Part shown: piece by piece, positions 9,056 through 19,195 of the stretch
Layout: each line of letters starts with the position of its first letter
Numbering within the stretch: position 1 is the stretch's first letter
Source of the DNA: Lachnospiraceae bacterium
Lineage (GTDB): Bacteria > Bacillota > Clostridia > Lachnospirales > Lachnospiraceae
Reading direction: 5' to 3'
Assembly (NCBI GenBank): GCA_022793065.1
Contig: JAAWCE010000015.1
Coordinates: 34,515-98,514 of the forward strand
DNA length: 64,000 bases
Translations under genes and position numbers: made by a program
The notes under the pieces: model-generated
Told to the model about the DNA's origin: nothing
The model's input: only the letters and a program-made list of their open reading frames with translations
Databases searched by the model: none

Positions 9056-10306
9056 ATGAAGGTCAACGGAATCATAGCAGAATACAATCCTTTTCACAAC
9101 GGACACAAATACCATCTGGAAGAATCTCTGCGCCGAACCGGAGCAGATTATACGATAATTGCAATGAGCGGAAACTTTGTCCAGCGCGGCGCTCCGGCCG
9201 TAATTGACAAGCACATACGGGCGGAAATGGCTCTGCGATGCGGCGCGGACCTGGTATTGGAGCTTCCCGTTTTGTACGCAACTGCCAGCGCGGAATATTT
9301 TGCTTCCGGCGCCGTATCTCTCCTGGACAAATTAGGCGTTGTCACCCACCTTTGCTTTGGAAGCGAGTACAAAGAAGATAACTGTCAAGACAAAATGCTC
9401 CTTTCGGAAATTGCATCCATTCTTTCAGAGGAAACCAGGCCCTATGGCACTGCTCTGAAAAAATTTCTGCGCTTAGGACATTCTTATCCAGCGGCACGTA
9501 CTATGGCATTGAGACAATGCCATCCCATATTAAACGACTATCAGAATATCCTATGTTCTCCCAATAATATCCTGGGCATTGAATATTGCAAGGCTATTCT
9601 TGGTCGTAACAGCCATATGATCCCCACAGCCATAACCCGTTCCGGCGCAGATTACCACGATCCTCACCCTTCGGCCCAGTTCAGTTCCGCTCTCGCTATC
9701 CGCCGCTCTCTCTATGCCGGATATACTTCCGAACAGTTGCATGTCCATATGCCGTCGGAAGCCGTAAAGCTGCTCACAACCTATTTGGAGACCCATGCCC
9801 TTATGCGCTCCGACTGCTTTTCCACCATATTATATTACAAACTGCTCATGGGACAGGAAACAGGATATACAAAATATCTGGATGTATCAAGAGATTTGTC
9901 TAACCGAATTCAGAATCGCCTGAAGTCTTTTACAGGCTTCGGTGCTTTTTGCGATTTGCTGAAAAGTAAGGATATGACGTATACCAGAATCAGCCGATGT
10001 CTGTTACACATCTTGTTAGAAATTGAGACTAACCATATGGCGTCTGGGAAAAAAGCCGACTATATCCCTTATGCCAGAGTACTCGGCTTTCGCAAGTCCG
10101 CCCGCCCGCTGCTTAGTGCCATAAAAAAACATTCTGCCATCCCTTTGATTACAAAACTGGCCGACGCCCAAAAGACCATTACCGGGAATGGCAAAATGCT
10201 GTTAAGACAGGATATTCTATCCAGTCAACTCTATCGCGGTATTGCCGCCGCACAATTTGGCTGCACTGCCGTAAACGAATGTTCTCTCCCCCTGATTATT
10301 TTATAA
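9056..10306 (+). CDS. tmcAL: tRNA(Met) cytidine acetate ligase
   Basis: TmcAL (YlbM family) uses ATP and free acetate to make N4-acetylcytidine at the wobble base of elongator tRNA-Met. The 416-aa protein begins MKVNGIIAEYNPFHNGHKYH, with the HxGH-type nucleotidyltransferase motif (HNGH), then IAMSGNFVQRGAPA and LPVLYATASAEYFA, all diagnostic. The ATG at 9056-9058 starts at the conserved N-terminus. The frame is open upstream to 8960 without similarity. It is divergent from pta-ackA, whose product acetate is its substrate. Confidence 0.93.
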   Translation: MKVNGIIAEYNPFHNGHKYHLEESLRRTGADYTIIAMSGNFVQRGAPAVIDKHIRAEMALRCGADLVLELPVLYATASAEYFASGAVSLLDKLGVVTHLCFGSEYKEDNCQDKMLLSEIASILSEETRPYGTALKKFLRLGHSYPAARTMALRQCHPILNDYQNILCSPNNILGIEYCKAILGRNSHMIPTAITRSGADYHDPHPSAQFSSALAIRRSLYAGYTSEQLHVHMPSEAVKLLTTYLETHALMRSDCFSTILYYKLLMGQETGYTKYLDVSRDLSNRIQNRLKSFTGFGAFCDLLKSKDMTYTRISRCLLHILLEIETNHMASGKKADYIPYARVLGFRKSARPLLSAIKKHSAIPLITKLADAQKTITGNGKMLLRQDILSSQLYRGIAAAQFGCTAVNECSLPLIIL

Positions 10307-10310
10307 TCAG
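10292..10310. terminator. short hairpin between convergent tmcAL and UPF0210 genes
   Basis: CTGATTAT-TTT-ATAATCAG, an 8-bp stem with a 3-nt loop, overlaps the tmcAL stop codon in the 45-base gap between two convergent genes. No T tract follows, so terminator function is uncertain. Confidence 0.25.
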
Positions 10311-10351
10311 CCCACCGCCAAATCTTAAATCAGAAAGAGCGGTCCCATTCC

Positions 10352-11716
10352 TTAATTTTTAAAACTGTGAATCGGCGCCGGAATTCTTCCTCCTCTGTTG
10401 ATAAAGGCATCACAGGAGAACCCGTTCACAGGCATAATGGGCGCATACCCCAACAAACCTCCAAACTCCACCGTTTCCCCCACGCCTTTACCGCTGACCG
10501 GAATAATGCGCACCGCCGTAGTCTTCTGATTCACCATACCAATTGCCATTTCATCCGCAATCAAACCGGAAATGGTGGCTGCTTTTGTATCTCCGGGAAT
10601 TGCAATCATGTCCAACCCCACAGAACATACACAAGTCATCGCCTCTAACTTCTCCAGGGTAAGCGCCCCCGCCTGAACAGCGTGAATCATACCTTGATCT
10701 TCGCTGACCGGAATAAAAGCGCCGCTTAATCCTCCCACATAAGAAGACGCCATCACACCGCCCTTTTTCACCTGATCATTTAAAAGCGCCAGTGCGGCAG
10801 TAGTTCCCGGCGCCCCCGCGTACTCCAGCCCCATCTCACACAAAATATCCGCCACGCTGTCCCCAATGGCCGGAGTCGGCGCCAGAGATAAGTCCACAAT
10901 TCCAAATGGCACTTTTAACCGTGCGGAAGCTTCCTGTGCAACCAATTGCCCCACCCTTGTCACTTTAAAGGCAGTCTTCTTAATTGTTTCACATAACACC
11001 TCAAAATTTTCTCCACGCACTTTTTCCAACGCTGTCTTAACCACACCAGGGCCGCTGACACCCACGTTAATAATTTTATCAGCCTCCGTAACACCGTGAA
11101 AAGCCCCCGCCATAAACGGATTATCGTCCGGTGCATTACAGAATACCACAAGTTTTGCACATCCCAGGGAATCATTCTCTGCCGTAGCCGCCGAGGTGGC
11201 CTGAATCACCTCTCCCATCAGCTTAACCGCATCCATATTGATTCCTGTTCTGGTGGAACCCAAATTCACGGAACTGCATACCCGTTCCGTAGAAGAAAGC
11301 GCTCTGGGAATGGAACGAATTAAAAGCTCATCCGCCGGTGTCATTCCTTTGCTCACCAACGCCGAATACCCGCCAATAAAATTGACTCCCACATCCTTAG
11401 CCACTCTGTCCAAAGTTTCGGCAATTCCTGCAAAATCTTCCTCACTCCTGCATGCGGCGCTGCCAATAAAAGCAATGGGTGTCACCGATATCCTCTTATT
11501 TACGATAGGAATTCCAAATTCCCCGGAAATCTCATCCCCGGTTGTGACCAGATTTTTCGCGGCTTCATATATTTTGGAATATATTTTATCTTTTAATTTA
11601 CCGATATCCGAATCAATGCAATCCAACAGACTAATCCCCAGGGTAATCGTGCGTACATCCAGGTTTTCCTCCGTTATCATTTTGTTCGTTTCCGCCACTT
11701 CATACAAATTAATCAT
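10352..11716 (-). CDS. UPF0210 (DUF711/PFL-like) family protein
   Basis: A 454-aa protein matching the UPF0210 family throughout, with [14 protein letters not shown] at the start and glycine-rich stretches such as [26 protein letters not shown] and [14 protein letters not shown]. The fold is related to glycyl-radical proteins of the pyruvate formate-lyase group, but the family's activity is not established. It pairs with the ACT-domain gene upstream (11854-12126), a conserved two-gene unit in Gram-positive bacteria, which suggests the ACT protein senses a ligand for this partner. Confidence 0.88.
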   Translation of the reverse strand: MINLYEVAETNKMITEENLDVRTITLGISLLDCIDSDIGKLKDKIYSKIYEAAKNLVTTGDEISGEFGIPIVNKRISVTPIAFIGSAACRSEEDFAGIAETLDRVAKDVGVNFIGGYSALVSKGMTPADELLIRSIPRALSSTERVCSSVNLGSTRTGINMDAVKLMGEVIQATSAATAENDSLGCAKLVVFCNAPDDNPFMAGAFHGVTEADKIINVGVSGPGVVKTALEKVRGENFEVLCETIKKTAFKVTRVGQLVAQEASARLKVPFGIVDLSLAPTPAIGDSVADILCEMGLEYAGAPGTTAALALLNDQVKKGGVMASSYVGGLSGAFIPVSEDQGMIHAVQAGALTLEKLEAMTCVCSVGLDMIAIPGDTKAATISGLIADEMAIGMVNQKTTAVRIIPVSGKGVGETVEFGGLLGYAPIMPVNGFSCDAFINRGGRIPAPIHSFKN

Positions 11717-11853
11717 ATTCTGTCTCTCCCTACCCTACCATTCCATAATGCTTTCTCTATAAATAAGAGCTTCCGCATCCAAAGTCGTCATATTAATAAC
11801 CACATGTCTGTAACTTTTAAGGTTTTTTAGTCATCCTAATGTTAAATTCTGCG

Positions 11854-12126
11854 TCAAATTCTGTGCATTTTATCAAATATTTCTTCTTTCTGACATTTGA
11901 TCACCACACCGATTTTCTCCCCCAGAGATGTAAGCTCATCCGACATGTCCCCGAAAGATTTGCTCATACTGCCGGTATCCACAATCATCATCATATTAAA
12001 ATAGCCCTGCACTATGGTTTGAGAAATATCCAGAATATTAATTTCGTTTTCTGCCAAATAAGTGCAGACCTTTGCAATAATGCCCACTGTATCTTTTCCT
12101 ACCACAGTAATAATTGTCCGTTCCAT
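11854..12126 (-). CDS. ACT domain protein (UPF0237)
   Basis: A 90-aa single ACT domain of the UPF0237 family: MERTIITVVGKDTVGIIAKV, then NINILDISQTIVQGYFNMMM. ACT domains bind small ligands, often amino acids, and related GcvR-type proteins regulate glycine cleavage. The ATG at 12124-12126 has AAAGGA eight bases upstream; an open frame continues to 12198 without similarity. It is immediately upstream of the UPF0210 gene, as elsewhere in Firmicutes. Confidence 0.88.
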   Translation of the reverse strand: MERTIITVVGKDTVGIIAKVCTYLAENEINILDISQTIVQGYFNMMMIVDTGSMSKSFGDMSDELTSLGEKIGVVIKCQKEEIFDKMHRI

Positions 12127-12232
12127 TCCATTTTTCCTTTCTGCTCCATCTAACAACAAATATGCCAAAGGAACTGCCAAAAATTTGCACCATATCACGA
12201 CAATTCATATTAGAAAACAAAATTTTACTTAT

Positions 12233-13033
12233 TTATGAAATAGTCACAATTGGCGTCAATTCACTTCGCTTTGCCACACGGATATCAAAATCACCGGCTT
12301 TATAAGGGGTATCCCCCATATTAATCTCCATTCTCACGGATTCATAGGCCAACTCAGGCAAATTATTCTCCTTACTCAAGTGCCCCAGCAAAATTGTCCG
12401 TAAATTATCATGAAGTATTCTACACAACAATCTGCCTGTGTTTTCATTGGACAAATGCCCTCGCTCCCCCAAAATCCTCTGTTTTAATTTATACGGATAG
12501 GGTCCTACCTGAAGCATATTTACATCGTGATTTGCTTCCAACAACAGTGCATCCATTCCTTTCAGACATTCTACTGTATACTCGTTGTAAACACCCAAAT
12601 CAGTACAAATGGCCACCTTTTTCCTGCCATAAACAATCCGATACCCAACCGGCTGCGCCGCGTCATGAGAAATACGCATGGGATTTACAGTCAAATCCTT
12701 CAATGTAAATTTCATATCTTCCTTCACTTCATGAAATAATGATTCTTCCACCGCCCCCAGCCCGTCGCAGTTTTTCATCGCTTTAATGGTTCCGGCCGTG
12801 GCATAAATGGGAATTTCATACTTTCTCGCCATGACACCCAACCCCTGAATATGATCGGAATGTTCATGAGTAATCAATATACCGTCAATGTCCTTTCCCG
12901 AAAGTCCCAGTTCTTTCAATCCGTTCTCTGTCTTTTTACCACTAATTCCCACATCCACAAGCAAATGCGTCGCCTCGGACCCTACATAAATGCAATTTCC
13001 GCTGCTTCCGCTTGCAATACTACACAATCTCAT
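12233..13033 (-). CDS. MBL-fold metallo-hydrolase (WalJ/YycJ family)
   Basis: A 266-aa metallo-beta-lactamase-fold hydrolase with the metal motif THEHSDHIQGL (HxHxDH) and the start MRLCSIASGSSGNCIYVG typical of YycJ/WalJ. In Bacillus the relative is linked to the WalRK wall-homeostasis locus and to DNA repair; the substrate is not settled. The ATG at 13031-13033 overlaps the stop of the FtsA-like gene (ATGA), so the two are translationally coupled. No walRK genes are in the window. Confidence 0.88.
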   Translation of the reverse strand: MRLCSIASGSSGNCIYVGSEATHLLVDVGISGKKTENGLKELGLSGKDIDGILITHEHSDHIQGLGVMARKYEIPIYATAGTIKAMKNCDGLGAVEESLFHEVKEDMKFTLKDLTVNPMRISHDAAQPVGYRIVYGRKKVAICTDLGVYNEYTVECLKGMDALLLEANHDVNMLQVGPYPYKLKQRILGERGHLSNENTGRLLCRILHDNLRTILLGHLSKENNLPELAYESVRMEINMGDTPYKAGDFDIRVAKRSELTPIVTIS

Positions 13034-15288
13034 CTTCCGTTCTCTCTTCCAGGCGGTGTAAATCCGCCCTCTTCCCAAAATATATCGATGATATCGCCAT
13101 TTTTTAACGGCTCCATATATTCTGCCTTCCGTCCATTGAGGTTTGTGACAATGGAACGACCTGCAGAAGCTTTCAAGTCAAAATTGATAAAGAAAAAAAC
13201 ATCTACAAACACATAACTACTCTTGCCGGACAAAGTAACCGGACGCTTATTCACCAAAACCGACAAAGTAACCGGACCGTTTTCCACAGGAGCAGACGCT
13301 TCGACTCCACCGCCATATCCTATCTTTTTGTCAGCCTTACCCGACACCCCGAACATTCCTTCAAACACAGTTCCCTGGAAATTCTCTGTGTCGTAAATTC
13401 CGGCTTCCACTTTTCTCACCAGCGCTCTTGCCTTCCGTTCTGCCTCTTCCGCTTCTCTGGCGGCGGCCTCTTTCGCTTCTCTTCGTCTGGCAGCCTCTTC
13501 TTCCGTTTCTTCCTCCAAATCCGCATAGGTAATCTCTGACGCCACATCCCAGTGCAGCGTAAAGTTCTCATATACTTTTGTATCCGGTTTTGCCGGGGTA
13601 TCATTTACTAAAATTCCACCCCCCAAAGGCACATCCATAAATGCAGCAATTTCTTTGACGCTGTAAGAATTCTGCACCAAAATATCATCTCCCTGACGAA
13701 TCTGGTAATACTCATTCTCAAGCCGTCCATTTACAGATGCCGTTTTGGGAAGGTCTATCTTCATGCCGTTCACATACACATGCAGATTCTCGGAAAGTTC
13801 CGGCAGCCTTGCCAGCGTCAATTCCGCTGCTTCTCCCGAAGTAGACGGCGTCACCTCTATAATCGCACCATTATGTACCTGGGCATAGATATCCGCCACT
13901 TCCCCGTTTACCTTAATGACCGCAGCTTCTCCTTGTTCTCCCCGGACAATGCGGCTTTTACCGTTTACCGTGAACGTCAGCGCATCCCCTCTCTTCGGAA
14001 ACAGGTTTTCATTGGAAAATTCGCACTGCACTGCGGCGTCGGCTACAGTCAGCTTTCCATTGTCATACAGTTTTACATGCCGACCGTTAAAATCTACAAA
14101 TATAAAATTATTACTCTGCTCATAATAGCTCAGACAGATGCCCACTGGCGTCACCATCATGGAATCCCTGCGTGGGTTCTCCACCTCAAAGGCCACCCCT
14201 TGAAGCACCTCTTGCCCTCTGATTGCCACACGCTCCTTCACAATATCCAAAGCCTGAGCAAGCCTTTCCGTATATCCCGGAACAATGCCCCCGCCCCCTA
14301 CCACAAAAACGGCGCTGACAGACTTATCCCCATTTAACTCCCTGATGCAGGACGCAACCATATCCGCCATCTGCTGCACATGTTCCGCCAGAATACTCTC
14401 AACCTCCTTAGCGGTAATCACTTGCGTCAATCCCATAATATCCTGATATTCCACTGATTCCTGAGAACCGGACTGGCGTTTGATACGCTCCGCCGTATCA
14501 AAATCCACCAAACAATGCTGTACCAACACATCTGTCAAACTGTCGCCGGCCACAGGAATCATGCCGTAAGCGGTAATGGTTCCGTCCTTTGTGATGGAAA
14601 TGTCGCTGGTGCCCGCACCCACATCCACCAACGCCAAATTCAGCATACGAAATTTCTCCGGTATGGCTACCTGAATTGCAGCAATGGGCTCCAACGTCAG
14701 ATTTGCCACATGCAGTCCGGCAAGTCCCACTGCTTTGTACAATCCGTCTACCACATCATCCGGCAGGAATGTGGCAATCATGTCCAATGCCACACTTTTT
14801 ACTTTGTGCCCTTCCAGATTGCCTATCTGGTAGCCGTTCATATAGTATCGCATGGGCGTATATCCCACACAGTAAAATTTCATTTCAGAATCATTTGTTC
14901 TCAGAAATTCCTCATATGCCTGTTCTACCCCCAGGGTTGACAGCGAATAAATATCCTCTTCCTCAACTTCATGTTCCTCGTCAAATTCCTGCTCCACATG
15001 CGTTGTAACTGTGCGCAGCACCCGTCCTGCAGCAGCAATGCACACTTCCGTCAGTTTCCTGTTCAAGTCTTCCTCCAACTGCTCCTTCACCTGACGAATG
15101 GTCTGCCCTACTTTACCGATATCATGAATCTGGCCGTCCAGCATGGATCGCGTCTCATGTTCCCTGGCCCGCTGCGCCAGCACATGAAACCTGCCCCCGT
15201 TCATATATCCCACAGTCCCCACAATACTTCTGGTACCAATGTCCAGCCCAAATACCAGTTGCCCCTGTCCTTCTCTTACTCCTGCCAT
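13030..15288 (-). CDS. large FtsA/PilM-like actin-fold ATPase with C-terminal repeated domains
   Basis: A 752-aa protein. The first ~390 residues form an FtsA/PilM-type actin-fold ATPase: phosphate loops GLDIGTRSIVG (14-24) and LVDVGAGTSDIS (220-231), and FVVGGGGIVPG (328-338). The rest is unusual. Three stretches (about 436-480, 503-545, 676-737) share the pattern VNG/VNK near the start and a closing G-D/A-x-I-x-V, like small beta-grasp domains, with a Glu/Ala/Arg-rich charged helix (588-623) before the last. Ordinary FtsA is about 420 aa. It lies in a coaE-(this)-walJ-like operon, overlapping both neighbours. It may act in division or envelope assembly; annotators often call it cell division protein FtsA, but the tail argues for a distinct role. 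Confidence 0.8.
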   Translation of the reverse strand: MAGVREGQGQLVFGLDIGTRSIVGTVGYMNGGRFHVLAQRAREHETRSMLDGQIHDIGKVGQTIRQVKEQLEEDLNRKLTEVCIAAAGRVLRTVTTHVEQEFDEEHEVEEEDIYSLSTLGVEQAYEEFLRTNDSEMKFYCVGYTPMRYYMNGYQIGNLEGHKVKSVALDMIATFLPDDVVDGLYKAVGLAGLHVANLTLEPIAAIQVAIPEKFRMLNLALVDVGAGTSDISITKDGTITAYGMIPVAGDSLTDVLVQHCLVDFDTAERIKRQSGSQESVEYQDIMGLTQVITAKEVESILAEHVQQMADMVASCIRELNGDKSVSAVFVVGGGGIVPGYTERLAQALDIVKERVAIRGQEVLQGVAFEVENPRRDSMMVTPVGICLSYYEQSNNFIFVDFNGRHVKLYDNGKLTVADAAVQCEFSNENLFPKRGDALTFTVNGKSRIVRGEQGEAAVIKVNGEVADIYAQVHNGAIIEVTPSTSGEAAELTLARLPELSENLHVYVNGMKIDLPKTASVNGRLENEYYQIRQGDDILVQNSYSVKEIAAFMDVPLGGGILVNDTPAKPDTKVYENFTLHWDVASEITYADLEEETEEEAARRREAKEAAAREAEEAERKARALVRKVEAGIYDTENFQGTVFEGMFGVSGKADKKIGYGGGVEASAPVENGPVTLSVLVNKRPVTLSGKSSYVFVDVFFFINFDLKASAGRSIVTNLNGRKAEYMEPLKNGDIIDIFWEEGGFTPPGRENGR

Positions 15289-15881
15289 GTAAAAGCCTCC
15301 AGTTTCCTATCTATTTGCAAGCAGCTATCCTGAAAGGAACCGCTGTTGTCAATGACAAAATCACAATTCTCCCGAAAACGTTCTTCCGTAAGTTGATGTG
15401 ATATAATCTGTGATATCTTCTCTTCACTATATCCGCGAAGCAATTTCAGCCTTTTCCGACGAATTTCTTCCCTGGCATAAATATACCACATTTCATCCAC
15501 CATTGCCCCATATCCTGCTTCAATCAATAAGGCCGCCTCCACAAAAAACAATTCCACGTTTCCTCTGTTTTTTGCGTCTTCTAATCGCTTTGTCAGAAAA
15601 AGCTTTACGGCGGGATGTATGATTTCATTCACCTGTTCCAGAAGTCCGGAATCGGCAAAAATCCGCTCTGCCATCACCTGTCTGTCAATCTGTCCGTCCT
15701 CTCCTGCCACATCCTGTCCCAAAAGCGCCAAAATTCCTTTATAACATTCTGTTCCAGGCTGTTTCATCAGATGTGCCACTTCGTCCGCAAGATATATCTC
15801 ACAGAGATAATGTTTTTTAATATAGGCAAGTATTTTAGATTTTCCCGCCCCGACACCGCCTGTAATCCCAATAAACTTCAT
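15276..15881 (-). CDS. coaE: dephospho-CoA kinase
   Basis: Last enzyme of coenzyme A synthesis, phosphorylating the 3'-hydroxyl of dephospho-CoA. The 201-aa protein starts MKFIGITGGVGAGKSKIL (Walker A GGVGAGKS), then LADEVAHLM and VEAALLIEAGY, matching CoaE in length and motifs. Its 3' end overlaps the start of the FtsA-like gene by 13 bases. It follows polA, a common order in Firmicutes. Confidence 0.94.
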   Translation of the reverse strand: MKFIGITGGVGAGKSKILAYIKKHYLCEIYLADEVAHLMKQPGTECYKGILALLGQDVAGEDGQIDRQVMAERIFADSGLLEQVNEIIHPAVKLFLTKRLEDAKNRGNVELFFVEAALLIEAGYGAMVDEMWYIYAREEIRRKRLKLLRGYSEEKISQIISHQLTEERFRENCDFVIDNSGSFQDSCLQIDRKLEAFTWQE

Positions 15882-16006
15882 AGTTCCCCCGTACCGTCTC
15901 CAGGGATGGCATACCTTCCCTGCAAATTTTATCTTTCCATTGGTATCTGTTCCTTCTCACAATGCAAGTTTTTTCATTCGGAAATCCTATACGAATCTAT
16001 TCTCGA

Positions 16007-18724
16007 TTACTTTGCTTCGTACCAATTATCTCCCGTGTGAAGATCCACTTCCAAAGTTACCGCCAAATCCGCTGCTGCCTTCATATTCTCTTCCAAAAGC
16101 TTCCGCACCTGTTCTTCCTCTTCCAGCAAAGTCTCAATGACAAGTTCATCATGTACCTGCAATATAAGCCTGGACTTAAGCCCCTGTTCCCGCAATGCCT
16201 TCCACACCCGAATCATAGCAATTTTAATAATATCCGCCGCCGTCCCCTGGATGGGTGAATTCATAGCCACACGTTCACCAAAAGAACGCTGCATATAATT
16301 TGAAGAAGAAAGCTCCGGTATGGGACGCCTTCTGCCGAACATAGTAGTTATATATCCGTTTTTCTTCCCATCACTGACCAGCGTATCCAAAAAATCTTTG
16401 ACCTTTGGATAAGTTTCAAAATACTGCTCAATATAGTCCGTCGCTTCCTTTCGGCTGATACTCAAATCCTGACTTAGCCCAAAAGAACTGATGCCATATA
16501 CAATGCCAAAATTCACCGCTTTGGCATTTCTTCGCTGCAAATCCGTCACCTCTTCAAAAGGTGTATGAAATACCTTAGCCGCCGTAATGCGGTGAATATC
16601 CTGATCCATATGATAAGCCTCTATCAACTGTTCGTCTCCCGACATATGGGCAAGCACTCTGAGTTCTATCTGTGAATAATCCGCATCCGTAAACACATAC
16701 CCCTCTCTGGGCACGAATACCTTTCGGATTCGCCGCCCCAGCTCCATCCGCATAGGAATATTCTGCAGATTTGGCTCAGTTGAACTTATGCGCCCGGTGG
16801 CGGTAATCGTCTGATTAAAATTGGTATGAATTCTATTATCCTCACCAATATACACCGCCAATCCGTCCGCATAAGTGGATTTCAGCTTGGTAAGCTGCCT
16901 GTATTCCAGGATTTCATTCACAATGGGATGATCCTCCGCCAGTTTTTCCAATACGTCCGCCGCAGTGGAATATCCTGTCTTAGTCTTCTTTCCTCCGGGA
17001 AGCTTCATATTTTCAAACAGTACTTCCCCTAACTGCTTCGGAGAATTGATATTAAAATTCACTCCCGCTTTCTCATGAATGGACACCTCAAGTTTCTCAA
17101 TCCGATCTACCAAAGCATCCCCATAGGCTTTTAATTCTTCCCTGCGCACCTCCACGCCTTCCCTCTCCATATCGTAAAGCACCAGGGACAACGGCATTTC
17201 CATTTCCCGCATCAGCCAATCCATTCCCGTCTCCCGCAGCTTTCCGTTCAAAACTGCATCCGCTCTCAACGACACATAAGCGGCATAACAGCAGTACTCT
17301 ATAAATTGGTCGGGCATTGACACCACGGCCTCCCCCAGCCTTGTCTTGCCAAAAAGCTCCGCTCTGCCGGGAATTGTCAGCCCCAAATGCTCCTGGGCAA
17401 TGGCTTCCATATCATAATCACTTTTCAGCGGATTCAGCAGGTAAGCGCCAATCAGAATATCAAAAAACCGTTCTGTGGATTCCGGCGCCAGATAACGATA
17501 GTATTTTTTCATGTCAAAAGCTGATATATATGCTTTGGCAGTAAGCTCTCTTAAAGCTCTGCAAAGCTCGTATGCTTCATCCGTTTCCTGCCCATCTGCG
17601 GTCATGCCGTTGTTTTCTTCGGAAAACATCCCCAAAAAAGAAAGCTGCACATCTTCTCTTCCGGCTCTAACATACGTGTACACCTCTTTTTCCCATGCCA
17701 CCGCCACGCCTAAAAGCTCATCTCCATCCATGGGGAGAAACAGTCCGATATGCTGTCCCTCTTTGATTTTCTTTAATTTTGCCAAAAAATCCTTTCGACT
17801 TCCTATCTTATGAAATGTCTTTGACACTTCAACATCGGTGGTCGTACTATCTCCTTCAAAACGATGAAGCATATTCCGAAACTCTAACTGCTTAAACAGT
17901 TGATATGCCTCCTGGGTAAAAAAGCCCTCCGCCCTTGCAGCTTCATAGTCAAGTTTTACATCACTGTCAATTTTAATGGTGGCAAGGGCCTTGCTCAAAT
18001 CCGCAAGATCACGGTTTGCCTTTAGAGATTCCCGAATACTTTTCTTGGAAATTTCTTCCACATGGGCATAAATATTCTCCAGAGTACCATATTGCACCAT
18101 CAGTTCCGTAGCCGTCTTTTCGCCAACCTTCGGCACTCCGGGAATATTATCCGACGAATCGCCCATTAACGCCTTCAAATCAATAAATTGTAACGGCGTC
18201 ACCTTATAAGTCTCCACCACATTCTCCGGATAGTAATCTTCTATTTCCGTTCTGCCCATTTTGGTCTTAGGAATTCTAATCTTAATGCGGGGGTCGGCAA
18301 TCTGCAGTAAATCCCTGTCGCCGGACACCAACGACACTTCAAGCCCGTCCGCCTGCGCCTTTTTCGCAAGAGTGCCCAGGATATCATCCGCTTCCAGCCC
18401 TTCCTGTTCCACTATAACCACCCCCATCGCTTTCAGCACATCCTTCATTACGGGAACCTGTTCCCGCAGCTCTTCCGGCATGGGCTTCCTGGTTCCCTTG
18501 TACGCCTCATACATCTGATGCCGAAACGTGGGCGCATGAACGTCAAACGCCACCGCAAGATAATCCGGCTTCTCTTCTTCCAGAATCTTAAATAAAATAT
18601 TCAAAAATCCGTAAACCGCATTGGTATGCAGCCCTTGTGCATTGCTTAAATTGGGAACGCCATAAAATGCTCTGTTCAGTATACTATGACCATCTATCAA
18701 TACAAGTTTTTTATTCTCAAGCAT
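16007..18724 (-). CDS. polA: DNA polymerase I
   Basis: Repair and Okazaki-fragment polymerase, 905 aa. An N-terminal 5'-3' exonuclease domain (about 1-290; VLIDGHSILNRAFYG, GDRDLLQIADP) is followed by a 3'-5' exonuclease-like domain and the family A polymerase domain (DADYSQIELRVLAHMSGD, NFGIVYGISSFGLS, QVHDELVIE). The middle domain seems to lack the DxE metal ligands of the proofreading site (the matching stretch reads GLFLPMDGDELLG), so proofreading is probably absent, as in Bacillus. The ATG at 18722-18724 has AGGCGG upstream and starts at the conserved LENKKLVLIDG; another ATG lies eight codons earlier with a poorer site. Confidence 0.95.
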   Translation of the reverse strand: MLENKKLVLIDGHSILNRAFYGVPNLSNAQGLHTNAVYGFLNILFKILEEEKPDYLAVAFDVHAPTFRHQMYEAYKGTRKPMPEELREQVPVMKDVLKAMGVVIVEQEGLEADDILGTLAKKAQADGLEVSLVSGDRDLLQIADPRIKIRIPKTKMGRTEIEDYYPENVVETYKVTPLQFIDLKALMGDSSDNIPGVPKVGEKTATELMVQYGTLENIYAHVEEISKKSIRESLKANRDLADLSKALATIKIDSDVKLDYEAARAEGFFTQEAYQLFKQLEFRNMLHRFEGDSTTTDVEVSKTFHKIGSRKDFLAKLKKIKEGQHIGLFLPMDGDELLGVAVAWEKEVYTYVRAGREDVQLSFLGMFSEENNGMTADGQETDEAYELCRALRELTAKAYISAFDMKKYYRYLAPESTERFFDILIGAYLLNPLKSDYDMEAIAQEHLGLTIPGRAELFGKTRLGEAVVSMPDQFIEYCCYAAYVSLRADAVLNGKLRETGMDWLMREMEMPLSLVLYDMEREGVEVRREELKAYGDALVDRIEKLEVSIHEKAGVNFNINSPKQLGEVLFENMKLPGGKKTKTGYSTAADVLEKLAEDHPIVNEILEYRQLTKLKSTYADGLAVYIGEDNRIHTNFNQTITATGRISSTEPNLQNIPMRMELGRRIRKVFVPREGYVFTDADYSQIELRVLAHMSGDEQLIEAYHMDQDIHRITAAKVFHTPFEEVTDLQRRNAKAVNFGIVYGISSFGLSQDLSISRKEATDYIEQYFETYPKVKDFLDTLVSDGKKNGYITTMFGRRRPIPELSSSNYMQRSFGERVAMNSPIQGTAADIIKIAMIRVWKALREQGLKSRLILQVHDELVIETLLEEEEQVRKLLEENMKAAADLAVTLEVDLHTGDNWYEAK

Positions 18725-18860
18725 AGATTCTACCGCCTTTATTTTCATTCATTTCATTGTGCTTTTACATCAAACAACATGCATATATTTTCTCACGGCC
18801 ATATCTTTTCTACCGACAGTTTACATTTTATCAATTTGCGGTTTCCTCCGCTTCACATCC

Positions 18861-19181
18861 TTAAAGCAGAATCCAAATTAAAACCCCAAATATCATACAC
18901 ACGGCTATCACTTCCATCGCAAACCCCAGATAGACAAAACCACTGTGAAATTTAATTTTATGCTCTGTCTCTTCCAGCCTTGCATCCAGTTCGGACTGTA
19001 AATCAAAAGCACTGCCATCCTCTAAGCGCTGAATACCTTCCGTTGCAAGAAACTGTATTACTAACTCTTCCTTGCAGTCTTCACATTTTTCAATATGCGC
19101 ATGAAAGCTTTTTAACGTGGGATAGTCCATCTTCCGTGCGATAAACGCCGGAATTTGTTTTTCAAATTCCTTACAGTCCAT
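18861..19181 (-). CDS. zf-HC2-type zinc-finger membrane protein (anti-sigma-like)
   Basis: A 106-aa protein with an N-terminal putative zinc finger of the zf-HC2 pattern (MDCKEFEKQIPAFI, then HAHIEKCEDC, H-x3-C-x2-C) and a single C-terminal membrane helix (about 85-105). This layout is that of ZAS-type anti-sigma factors, but no sigma factor gene is adjacent. It follows metY, whose stop overlaps a possible upstream start at 19202. I chose the ATG at 19179-19181 because the finger family usually begins there and AAGGAAGG precedes it. Confidence 0.7.
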   Translation of the reverse strand: MDCKEFEKQIPAFIARKMDYPTLKSFHAHIEKCEDCKEELVIQFLATEGIQRLEDGSAFDLQSELDARLEETEHKIKFHSGFVYLGFAMEVIAVCMIFGVLIWILL

Positions 19182-19195
19182 CCCTTCCTTGCGGG

